Source: Deltaproteobacteria bacterium | GTDB taxonomy: Bacteria > Myxococcota_A > UBA9042 > DTJE01 | Assembly (NCBI GenBank): GCA_029555025.1 | Contig: JAKPTZ010000016.1 | Coordinates: 1-64,000, forward strand | Direction: 5' to 3' | DNA length: 64,000 nucleotides | Shown: piece by piece, positions 19,867-27,645 of the stretch | How the letters are laid out: every line of letters starts with the position of its first letter | Position numbering within the stretch: the stretch's first letter is position 1 | Position numbers and translations under genes: made by a program | Notes under the pieces: generated by a model | What the model saw: only the letters and a program-made list of their open reading frames with translations | Databases searched by the model: none | Told to the model about the DNA's origin: nothing

Positions 19867-21164
19867 TACTTGACGATGTCCTGGACGACCCGGAAACCGA
19901 CGTCGGAATCACGGTAACCGCAACCGATGAAACCACGGCCGGTCGTCGTTATCCGTTCCGAGCCGGTGCGCCAGCTTCCGCCGCGAAGCACCTGCCTGCC
20001 GGAATCGACCGCGGCGACCATTTCCCAGACGTTGCCGGCCATGTCGCAAAGACCGGCCGTGGAATTGCCGACGGCGACCGAACAGACCTTGCGCGGCTTG
20101 TCCCGCTCGCAGCCTGTCGATGGGTCGGTCATGACGGCAAGGTCGCAGTTCGGACGGGCATCGCCCCACGGGAACGGACGCACCAGACCGCCGCCACGCG
20201 CCGCGTATTCCCATTCCTGCTCGGTCGGCAGACGGCCGCCGGCCCATGCCGCGAATGATTCGGCCTGCTTCCTGTCGATGCATGCGACGGGAAAATTGTT
20301 GACCCTGGACTCATTTGGAAGGTACCCGGTCCGCCAGCGACCTTCAATCCACATGTAACAGGTCAGGTCGTCCCAGTGCGGCGCGGTGCAGGCACCGGCC
20401 TTCACGCATGCCAGGTACTGCCCGTTCGTGACCTCGGTTTCGGACATCCTGAAGCCCGGCACGGCAACCCGTGAAGAAACCAGGGAATCACCGTCCGGAC
20501 CGCGCACCGCGCGCCCCATGTCGAAAGAACCGCCGGCGATCTCGACCCAGGCCAGCGGGCGCGGCGGTTCATCGACCTTCTTCTTTTCGGACTTCTTCGT
20601 GCCATCGGCGTCGCCTTCCCCGGCGTCCCGGATGTCCGACTGGTCAACGACCCATCCCTCGCCGGCGGCCTGGTCGCCAAGCATCCTGGCAACACCCTTC
20701 AGCGCGGCCTTCAACCTGGCCGGAGCGCATTCGGTCGATGCCGAGCCGGAAGAAAGCACCGAACCTGTCCTGACTTCACGAAGGGCAACCGAAATCCGGC
20801 AGCCGCCATCCACGCCACTGATCGACGTCTCGACGAACGAATCGACGGACATCTGCTTACCAATCAGGATCCGGCACTTTCTGGCCGCACACGAATCGAA
20901 CTCGCCATCATCAAGGCTTTCACGCGCCTTGTCCCCGGACACGACGTCCAGCACGCCCTCGGCCGCGAGCCTGGCTTCCAGGAAATTCTGAAGCGACACC
21001 AGGGTTGCGCCGGTAACGCCGGCATTCTCGACGGTTATCGGGAAAACTATTACGGAGAGGCTGCCGCCCTCTTCCGCCCCAGCCAAAGGCGACGTGACGG
21101 AAAATCCAGCCGCGAAGGCAACAATGGCGCAAACACGGATGTAACCGCTGGATGACAAAATCAC
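19866..21164 (-). CDS. SUMF1/FGE-fold protein with N-terminal CsgG/LpoB-like domain
   Basis: 432 residues from a GTG start (a TTG at 21158 has better spacing to the AGAGG and is an alternative). A signal peptide ends about residue 30 (SPLAGAEE). Residues about 35-165 resemble the periplasmic CsgG/LpoB/TolB-N-type fold. A charged linker leads to a SUMF1-type domain (about 205-432) with WVEIAGGSFDMG, RLPTEQEWEYAARGG, GNVWEM and VLRGGSW. The paired active-site cysteines of true formylglycine-generating enzymes are not in the expected place, so it is probably not a sulfatase activator. Such exported SUMF1 proteins are common in myxobacteria and often of unknown role. Confidence 0.75.
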   Translation of the reverse strand: MILSSSGYIRVCAIVAFAAGFSVTSPLAGAEEGGSLSVIVFPITVENAGVTGATLVSLQNFLEARLAAEGVLDVVSGDKARESLDDGEFDSCAARKCRILIGKQMSVDSFVETSISGVDGGCRISVALREVRTGSVLSSGSASTECAPARLKAALKGVARMLGDQAAGEGWVVDQSDIRDAGEGDADGTKKSEKKKVDEPPRPLAWVEIAGGSFDMGRAVRGPDGDSLVSSRVAVPGFRMSETEVTNGQYLACVKAGACTAPHWDDLTCYMWIEGRWRTGYLPNESRVNNFPVACIDRKQAESFAAWAGGRLPTEQEWEYAARGGGLVRPFPWGDARPNCDLAVMTDPSTGCERDKPRKVCSVAVGNSTAGLCDMAGNVWEMVAAVDSGRQVLRGGSWRTGSERITTTGRGFIGCGYRDSDVGFRVVQDIVK

Positions 21165-21302
21165 ACCTCTTCAACCGCCGGCGGCGGCCACGGGGAACCG
21201 GGGAATCGAAGCCAACGCTTGTTATAACATCCGCAGGCCCGTTTTGTAAGTCCGGCGAACCGTCAAATTCCGCGTCCGGGTCGCGGGGTTGGACAATTTA
21301 TG

Positions 21303-21330
21303 CTGACCAATTCGACCTTGCATGTAAAAT
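21303..21330 (+). promoter_or_regulatory. Candidate promoter for the lipoprotein at 21361
   Basis: CTGACC (21303-21308), a 16-bp spacer and TAAAAT (21325-21330) lie 31 bp before the ATG. The -10 is good and the -35 moderate. Confidence 0.35.
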
Positions 21331-21360
21331 GTCGTGTCTTTGTCGGCCAGGAGCCCAATC

Positions 21361-23169
21361 ATGAAACGGAGCCTGATCGTTGCAGTTGCAACAACCTTCC
21401 TGCTTGCGGCCGCCGCCGGATGTGGCGGCGGGTCTGGTGAATACGATGTCATCGCCGACGTCCCGGCGGGCGACATCCCGGCCGATCTGGCGATGCCGGA
21501 CACGACACCGGCCGACGTCCAGGATCCGGACGCCGGCGCCGACGCGACCGAGCCCGACGGAGCGACCGGCGAGCTTCCCGACCAGGAAGTATCAACGAAC
21601 GACGCGACCGACGACGGCTTGGCGACGGACACCGTCGGGGATGCCTTCGTCAAACCCGACCATCTTCCGACCGCACTTCCGGTGGAATTCACCCGGCCGC
21701 AGGTCGGGGATCCGCTTTCGGCTGACGAAGTGACCGAGTTTACCGTTCGGTTCACCGGATTCCTGAAGGACACCGGATACTTCAAGTGGGTGTACGACAC
21801 ATCCCACGGATACGACGCATCAACCGGCAAGCCGGACTGGATGGTCTGGTGGCAGGACGTCGATCTTATCAAGGAAGATGGCAAGCTGACTTTCTATCAT
21901 GGCGACGCGGGCGGCGCCCACAACGTCATGATACCGACCACAGAAATCCTCAGCGCGGCCCAGGCCCTGTACATGCAGACTGGCGACGAATGGGCGGCCC
22001 GCGTGGCCGAGCAGTACTGCAAGGGAATCACCGCTACGATGACCGGCTTCCTGTACGACGAAAACGACGAAAACATCTATGTCATGGCGCGAAATATCAT
22101 CGGCCAGAACCACGAATGGACAGACATCAACGGCCATTCCAAGGCAGTTGATTTCTCACATTGGTACACGACGTATTCCGACTGGAATGCCGAACGTTTT
22201 GAATACGCGTCCAACCCGGTCTTCGGCGACATCTGGGTGACCAACCTGCGCAGCAAGGACGACGTATGCCACATGTTCAGGACGATGGCCCTGCTTCCGT
22301 ACCTGGTCCAGTCCGAGGAGTCCGGCCCGGTCCACGAAGCCTGTTCGGAAACTCTTGAATACATGAAGGGCTTCGCCCGGGACATCGTCGATTTCGATTA
22401 CAACATCAGGACGAAGGATTCGCTTGGCGTCGCATACCTGCCCGGCTGCGAGAATGAAAAGGATCTTTCGTCGTTCGTGTGCTTCGTCGGGATGGACGAC
22501 CAGAACGAATGCACTGCACGGGCCTCGGCCGCGCTTGTCGCGTATGGGGACACCAGGGACGTTGACTGCAAGTCCGGATTCAACTCGGTCTATGATCAGT
22601 TCAGCCAGATAACCCACTGTTTCAATTACCATATCAACTGGAACTTCCACATGGCGGCTGTGGCCAACGCCCTGGTCAACTGGGAACTCGATTATGCAAT
22701 GGGCCTGATGGCCGGACTGGCGAAGCGCATGGACTCCGTCCTGCATCCGACCGATGACGAGCCCGGCCCGAAAAACTGCACCGATTACGAGATCGAGGGT
22801 GCCCAGATGCTGGCCATGACAGCACCAATCGGAATGCCGCTGACCAACGAGGAAGTCCGCCACATTCACAAGATCTGGGATCGCAGCATCGCAAGCTATG
22901 AAAGCTGGCCGCGCTGGGACATGTGGGCCGAGACCGTTCCGGACGGAACTTACAAGTACCACGGCGGCGACAACTCATCGCGCCCCAAGGCGCGCGATTT
23001 CGTCAACGAAGACGGCAAGACAGAACGTCTGGAGCTTGATATCCAGGCCATTCCGATGCTGCTGGAATACTGCAACTCCCCGCTGCTGAACCCGTCCGGC
23101 GCCGTACTGCTCGATTGCGACATCGTCCGCGACCCGGCCCGCTGGGGAGTCATGCCCGACGCCACCTGA
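21361..23169 (+). CDS. Large lipoprotein, possible alpha-helical-barrel enzyme fold
   Basis: 602 residues. A signal sequence ends with lipobox AAAGCGG, followed by an Asp/Thr-rich tether to about residue 105. The body is rich in Trp, His and acidic residues with helical periodicity (HNVMIPTTEILSAAQALYMQTGDEW and similar), reminiscent of (alpha/alpha)6-barrel glycan-active proteins. I find no decisive catalytic motif, so no function is claimed. It has several Cys pairs in the mature part. GGAG precedes the ATG at 21361; an earlier GTG (21334) lacks a ribosome site and would spoil the signal peptide. Confidence 0.65.
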   Translation: MKRSLIVAVATTFLLAAAAGCGGGSGEYDVIADVPAGDIPADLAMPDTTPADVQDPDAGADATEPDGATGELPDQEVSTNDATDDGLATDTVGDAFVKPDHLPTALPVEFTRPQVGDPLSADEVTEFTVRFTGFLKDTGYFKWVYDTSHGYDASTGKPDWMVWWQDVDLIKEDGKLTFYHGDAGGAHNVMIPTTEILSAAQALYMQTGDEWAARVAEQYCKGITATMTGFLYDENDENIYVMARNIIGQNHEWTDINGHSKAVDFSHWYTTYSDWNAERFEYASNPVFGDIWVTNLRSKDDVCHMFRTMALLPYLVQSEESGPVHEACSETLEYMKGFARDIVDFDYNIRTKDSLGVAYLPGCENEKDLSSFVCFVGMDDQNECTARASAALVAYGDTRDVDCKSGFNSVYDQFSQITHCFNYHINWNFHMAAVANALVNWELDYAMGLMAGLAKRMDSVLHPTDDEPGPKNCTDYEIEGAQMLAMTAPIGMPLTNEEVRHIHKIWDRSIASYESWPRWDMWAETVPDGTYKYHGGDNSSRPKARDFVNEDGKTERLELDIQAIPMLLEYCNSPLLNPSGAVLLDCDIVRDPARWGVMPDAT

Positions 23170-23190
23170 TCCACCCGACGACTTCATCGA

Positions 23191-23465
23191 CACGCAGGCC
23201 GGCGAATTATCACGCAGGCGGGCGAATTTTCATTCGCCCGTACGGATCGCGGGGCGGGCAACCGACGGACGCGATGGACAGCATTTTGCTGGACCGCAGC
23301 GGGCGGATGTAATCCGCCCGTACAATGAGGCGGCAGACGGCGCGGATGGGCAACTGGCAGGACCGCAGCGGGCGGATGTAATCCGCCCGTACAATGAGGC
23401 GGCAGACGGCGCGGGTGGGCAACTGGCAGGACCGCAGCGGGCGGATGTAATCCGCCCGTACAAGG
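23191..23465. repeat. Hairpin-repeat cluster with three 69-bp tandem periods
   Basis: The intergenic stretch 23170-23479 is filled by repeats. A half copy (23191-23210) precedes the hairpin GGGCGAAT-TTTC-ATTCGCCC (23220-23239), as at 15.1 kb. The palindrome GGGCGGAT-GTA-ATCCGCCC then occurs at 23301, 23370 and 23439, exactly 69 bp apart, with the whole period (including GTACAATGAGGCGG and GGCAACTGGCAGGACCGC) nearly identical and the last copy truncated. The palindrome is the reverse orientation of the one near 15.2 kb. Confidence 0.85.
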
Positions 23466-23479
23466 AAGGGCGGTGTGCT

Positions 23480-24151
23480 TCAGACCCTGAATCCGGTGGA
23501 TTCGGCGTGACACTCGGACTTCAGCAGGTCGGCGAACATGGCGCACCACTTCTCGAGTTCTTCCGGTTCATAATCGTTCGGCGCATAGATGACCGCCAGC
23601 ACATTCGTCGTCCGTTCATTCACCTTGGTCGCCATCGAGTCCTTCACCGGATTTCCGCACGGCTCCCAGCCGCCACGACCGTCGCGCCGGCACACGACAA
23701 TCAGATCCTGCAGGTCGATTGACTGGCCTGCGCGGTTGAAGACGTATGATTCGCCGGGATATCCCCATCGAAGCAGCAGTTCCGGGCCGGTCAGATCCGC
23801 GTCGAAAACCGAAATCGGAAGCCCGGACTGAAGGCTTATCGCATTGTTGATGTTGACCGGCCCGCAGATGGCCGGAAACGCCCCATCGACGGCCGCCTTC
23901 AGCAGAAATTCGCTGGCCGGCTTGCTGCGCCCCGAAGGATGGTACCGACCATGACGAACCATGTCGCGCACGCGGGCCTTGATGCCCCGTGGCCAGAAAT
24001 CCTCACCCATCCAGGATGCCTTCTGGACATGCGGCGCCAAAAAACCGGGAAGTTCATCGGAAAACACCGGGTCGATGCCCGTGGCCCAGACGAAACCGGC
24101 AATCAACGGCGTCGGGGCAAGATCGCTCGAGATAGTGAGTTCGTATTCCAT
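23480..24151 (-). CDS. B3/B4 tRNA-binding-domain protein (PheT-like)
   Basis: 223 residues similar to the B3/B4 domain of the phenylalanyl-tRNA synthetase beta chain, the fold that edits or recognises substrates. It is a stand-alone protein of the kind annotated as a B3/B4 domain-containing protein. Segments supporting this are GPVNINNAISLQSGLPISVFDAD, GESYVFNRAGQSIDLQDLIVV and a C-terminal helix with NVLAVIYAPNDYEPEEL. The ATG at 24151 fits the domain start; a longer frame to 24289 overlaps the divergent promoter region. Stand-alone B3/B4 proteins are thought to act in aminoacyl-tRNA or amino-acid editing (inference). Confidence 0.75.
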   Translation of the reverse strand: MEYELTISSDLAPTPLIAGFVWATGIDPVFSDELPGFLAPHVQKASWMGEDFWPRGIKARVRDMVRHGRYHPSGRSKPASEFLLKAAVDGAFPAICGPVNINNAISLQSGLPISVFDADLTGPELLLRWGYPGESYVFNRAGQSIDLQDLIVVCRRDGRGGWEPCGNPVKDSMATKVNERTTNVLAVIYAPNDYEPEELEKWCAMFADLLKSECHAESTGFRV

Positions 24152-24273
24152 CCTGATTTCCGCAAGGATTATGCTGCCCGCACCCATCGTGCCGACCGCG
24201 GCCGATTTTATCACATTGAAATCGGGTCCGGTCTGATAGGATAGGCTCAAAATCCGCGATCCGGAGGCTGGCC

Positions 24274-25482
24274 ATGCACCCCGTTCCACGTCACAACATA
24301 AACCTGGATCAGAAGGAAATGGTTGCCGTCATCACCGAGATCCTTACTGGAACGGTGACTGCCGGGCCCGGTGATGTCGCGGCCTTCGAACGGGAAATTG
24401 CTTCATATCACAATGTTTCCCAGGCCGTTGCCGTATCCTCGGGCCGCGCCGCCCAGTGCGCCGTGATGAAGGCGATGAACCTTGCCCCAGGTTCGGAAGT
24501 GATCGTTCCATCGTATTCCTTCTTCACGGTTCCCGGCGTGGTTCGTGCGCTTGGCCACGTACCGGTGTTCGCGCCGTGCGACCCGGGAACCTTCGCGATT
24601 GATCCCGCAAGGCTGGAATCGGTCATCACCGACAGGACATCGGCGGTCATCGTCATTCACCCGTTCGGCCAGCCGGCGCCAGTCGATCAAATCGCCCAGA
24701 TCTGCGGGCGCCGCGGAATTCACCTTATCGAGGACGCATCCCAGTCGATCGGCGCGACTCTGCGCCAAAGACGCGTCGGTTCGTTCGGCCATGCGTCCTG
24801 CATGAGCCTTGTGCACGGCAAGAACCTGATGACTTTCGGTGGCGGCGTCGTCCTGACCGATGACGACAGGCTCGCGTCGGCTATCAGGTCGATAGTTGCA
24901 AGGAATCGCCCCGAAAAATCCATCGAGACCAGAAAAAAGGCGTTGGCCGGCCTGGCAAACTGGGCTCTGACGACAAAGCCGGGCTTCGCCGTCGGGCTTC
25001 TTCCCCCTTTCTGGCTGCTGAACTTCGTAAGCCGGGAAAGACTTGACTCCATTTTCGTCGAAAAGGAAGCCCCGTTCGACCCAGACTCGATTCGCCCGCT
25101 TTCACCGTTCCAGGCAAGGCTGGGAATGATGCAGCTCGGCCATCTGGACGCCAGGAACGCCGTCCGCCGCCACAATGCCGAACGACTGATCCGGGGCCTG
25201 TCCGACATCGACTGGATGACCTTGCCCGAGTGCATGCCGGGGGCGTCGTGCACCTTCAACGCGGTTCCCGTCCGCGTGGCGAACCCGACCGACGTCCAGC
25301 GCGAGCTCCTGATGCACGGAATCGATACCCGCGCCGATTACATGACGGTTTATGACGACCATGAAGCCTGGAAACAGGCCGGGGAAATCTTCTATCTTCC
25401 AAACCATCCAGGCATGAACGACGCGGATATCGACGCGGTCATCCGTCAGGTACGCGCGATCGCCAGGCCCAGGAAGGCCTAG
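24274..25482 (+). CDS. DegT/DnrJ/EryC1/StrS-family PLP aminotransferase
   Basis: 402 residues. The family's fold is indicated by TGTVTAGPGDVAAFE near the start, AVSSGRAAQ, PSYSFFTVPGVV, IEDASQSIGA and the PLP-lysine segment LVHGKNLMTFGGGVV. These enzymes aminate keto-sugars for nucleotide-sugar or antibiotic biosynthesis. No sugar-nucleotide genes adjoin it, so the substrate is open. It starts divergently from the B3/B4 gene and converges on the MscS gene (4-bp overlap of the ends). Confidence 0.85.
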   Translation: MHPVPRHNINLDQKEMVAVITEILTGTVTAGPGDVAAFEREIASYHNVSQAVAVSSGRAAQCAVMKAMNLAPGSEVIVPSYSFFTVPGVVRALGHVPVFAPCDPGTFAIDPARLESVITDRTSAVIVIHPFGQPAPVDQIAQICGRRGIHLIEDASQSIGATLRQRRVGSFGHASCMSLVHGKNLMTFGGGVVLTDDDRLASAIRSIVARNRPEKSIETRKKALAGLANWALTTKPGFAVGLLPPFWLLNFVSRERLDSIFVEKEAPFDPDSIRPLSPFQARLGMMQLGHLDARNAVRRHNAERLIRGLSDIDWMTLPECMPGASCTFNAVPVRVANPTDVQRELLMHGIDTRADYMTVYDDHEAWKQAGEIFYLPNHPGMNDADIDAVIRQVRAIARPRKA

Positions 25483-26420
25483 TCCTTCGAATCCGCCTCG
25501 ACGACGCGATCCTTGAGGATCTTTTCGGCAACCGGGCTCATGGCGGAATCCGCCAGCATCAGGGTTCGATGCGGGAAAGGAATCTCAATGCCAAGCCTGT
25601 CGAACTCGTGTTTGACCCGCTTCAGGAACTCGCGACCGACCACCCACTGATTGCCGGGCAGAGTCCGGATGCGGCCACGGATTTCCACGGACGACTCGCC
25701 AAGCCGGGACACGCCGAATATCTCGGGCTTCCCGTTCAGCTTCGGCCCGAACTCGGGATCATCCACGATTCCGTCAAGAATCCCGGAAATCACGCCGGTT
25801 ACCTTGTCCGTGTCTTCCTTGTAAGCGACGCCGACATCAAAGACATAGGCCGAAACACCCTTCGTCTGGTTGGCAAGGGTCGTGATCATTCCGTTCGGAA
25901 AAATGTGAACAACGTCGCCGACATCTCGCAGCACGACGGTCCGCATGTTGATCTGCTCAACCACCCCGGACGTGCCGTTGATCACGACGGTATCGCCCAC
26001 GCGTATCTGGTTTTCCATGATCATGAAAAACCCGGAAATGATATCCCGCACCAGGTTCTGCGCGCCAAAACCGACGGCGACGCCGACGATCCCGGCGCCG
26101 GCCAGGATCGGTCGCATGTCGATGCCGATTTCGGCCAGAATCATCAGGCCAACCACAACCCATATCGCGATCGACGCGGCCTGCCGGAACAGTCTCACCA
26201 GCGTCTGAATCCTCTTGTCGTGCTCGCTCGGGGAGCCGTCGGGCAGGTCTTCATCCGCCGCCATCAATCTCGCCTCGAACCGCTTCAATGCCCGTCTCAG
26301 CAACTTGAAGATGACAAGGGCAAGCAACAGGGTCATCAGAACCTTTATCCCGGATTCGATAATCTTTTCCAGTTCCGACTGGCTCAACCACTGATTCAGG
26401 AACCCCGCGATGCTGTCCAT
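25479..26420 (-). CDS. Small-conductance mechanosensitive channel (MscS family)
   Basis: 313 residues with the MscS core. After two or three N-terminal helices comes the pore helix with GAGIVGVAVGFGAQNLVRDI, then the beta-domain NQIRVGDTVVINGTSGVVEQINMRTVVLRD and VHIFPNGMITTLANQT. The protein opens on membrane tension to release solutes. A perfect GGAGG four bases before the ATG at 26420 decides the start over an upstream in-frame ATG at 26525. Confidence 0.9.
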   Translation of the reverse strand: MDSIAGFLNQWLSQSELEKIIESGIKVLMTLLLALVIFKLLRRALKRFEARLMAADEDLPDGSPSEHDKRIQTLVRLFRQAASIAIWVVVGLMILAEIGIDMRPILAGAGIVGVAVGFGAQNLVRDIISGFFMIMENQIRVGDTVVINGTSGVVEQINMRTVVLRDVGDVVHIFPNGMITTLANQTKGVSAYVFDVGVAYKEDTDKVTGVISGILDGIVDDPEFGPKLNGKPEIFGVSRLGESSVEIRGRIRTLPGNQWVVGREFLKRVKHEFDRLGIEIPFPHRTLMLADSAMSPVAEKILKDRVVEADSKD

Positions 26421-26579
26421 CGGCACCTCCATCCACGATTTGAAAGCGTCCGCAAGGAGACAATATATCCCGAAACACGGGTTTCGTGCCCCAGGGTTCG
26501 GAACCTGCGGCGATTTCATTATCACGCGGACGCGAAATAAATAATAATTGGCTGTCTCGTTTGACCAGGGGGTCCAGCC

Positions 26580-27539
26580 GTGAACGCGAAACGATTCCAG
26601 CAGATTCTGATTGGCGTGCTGTCTTTCGTCGCGGTCGTTTCGACCGTGCTTCTTTTTCAGACAAGGAGCGCCATGTCAAGCAAACCAGAATGTCCGGCCT
26701 GTCCGGAGCAGGCTCCAGCGGTTCAGATCCCGGCATCAAGGTGCGATGCGGGCGGTCCCGGGGCAAATGACGCCCTGGCGGTGATCCACGCACGAACCAG
26801 CGTGCGCGCATACAAGGATCAGCCGGTTTCACTGGATCAGGTCGAGAAGATGTTAAAGGCCGGCATGGCCGCGCCGACGGCCGGAAACCGACAGCCATGG
26901 TACTTCGTGGCAACCACCGACAGAGCCGTCATGGACAAGCTTGCCGAAGCGAATGAACACGGCGCGATGCTCAAGTCGGCGGGCGCGGCAATCGTGGTCG
27001 TTGGTTCACCTCCTGAAGGCCTGCGCGGCGAATCCGGTGAGATGTGGGTTCAGGACTGCGCCGCGGCAACCCAGAATATCCTGCTTGCCGCGACCGCCCA
27101 GGGCCTGGGTGCGGTCTGGATCGGCATCCACCCGGTGACCGATCGCGTGGCCGCCGTCAGGAACATCCTTGAAATACCGCAGGACAAGACCCCGTTCAGC
27201 ATCGTTTCGATTGGCTGGCCCGAAGGCACCCCGACACCAAAAGACAAGTTCAAGCCGGAAAAGGTGTTCAACGGCAAGTGGGGAACGGCCTTCGAGTTCT
27301 CGAAGCCGGCGGCGACGCCGCCTGACGCGATTGATGCCCCGGCTGTTCAGGCTCCGGAACCGGCCCCGGCCGCGGATGAAACCGGCACGGTTCCAGTTCC
27401 GCCCCCGGATGCGGCACCCGCTGCCGAACCGGCCGCCGTCAAGCCCCCGGCCCCGGTGATTCCCGGTCTTCCCGCCGACACGATGCCACGCGCGGCGGCA
27501 GAAGCGGCACCGGAGCAGCCCGCACCGACGCAGAACTGA
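26580..27539 (+). CDS. Membrane-anchored nitroreductase-family protein with Pro/Ala-rich tail
   Basis: 319 residues from a GTG preceded by AGGGGG. Residues 8-26 form a signal anchor, followed by a CPAC motif. Residues about 60-240 are a nitroreductase/FMN fold: ARTSVRAYKD, AAPTAGNRQPWYF, GLGAVWIGIHP and SIVSIGWP. From about residue 245 to the end (about 75 residues) the protein is Pro/Ala/Glu-rich, TonB-like. The family is usually cytosolic and works with NAD(P)H, so an envelope-anchored copy with a CxxC and a Pro-rich extension is unusual. The real electron donor is unknown. Confidence 0.78.
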   Translation: MNAKRFQQILIGVLSFVAVVSTVLLFQTRSAMSSKPECPACPEQAPAVQIPASRCDAGGPGANDALAVIHARTSVRAYKDQPVSLDQVEKMLKAGMAAPTAGNRQPWYFVATTDRAVMDKLAEANEHGAMLKSAGAAIVVVGSPPEGLRGESGEMWVQDCAAATQNILLAATAQGLGAVWIGIHPVTDRVAAVRNILEIPQDKTPFSIVSIGWPEGTPTPKDKFKPEKVFNGKWGTAFEFSKPAATPPDAIDAPAVQAPEPAPAADETGTVPVPPPDAAPAAEPAAVKPPAPVIPGLPADTMPRAAAEAAPEQPAPTQN

Positions 27540-27645
27540 CAGGCACAGCAAGGCGGCAGGTACAGCCCGCATCCACCCGGAACTGACAGGAATCACGAAG
27601 ACGCGGTAAAAGTCGGCGCGATGAACAGACCGGAAATCGGTTCCG

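Noticed and set aside
19866-21164. True formylglycine-generating enzyme
   Set aside because: The SUMF1 fold is clear, but the paired active-site cysteines after RGGSW are missing, and no sulfatase gene is near.
23291-23465. Possible CRISPR array
   Set aside because: The whole 69-bp period is conserved, so there are no variable spacers, and no cas genes are in the window.
23184-23549. Long minus-strand open frame with repeated TGGLHPPAAV peptide
   Set aside because: It is produced by the 69-bp hairpin repeat, whose length is a multiple of 3. It has no ribosome site or homology and overlaps the end of the B3/B4 gene.
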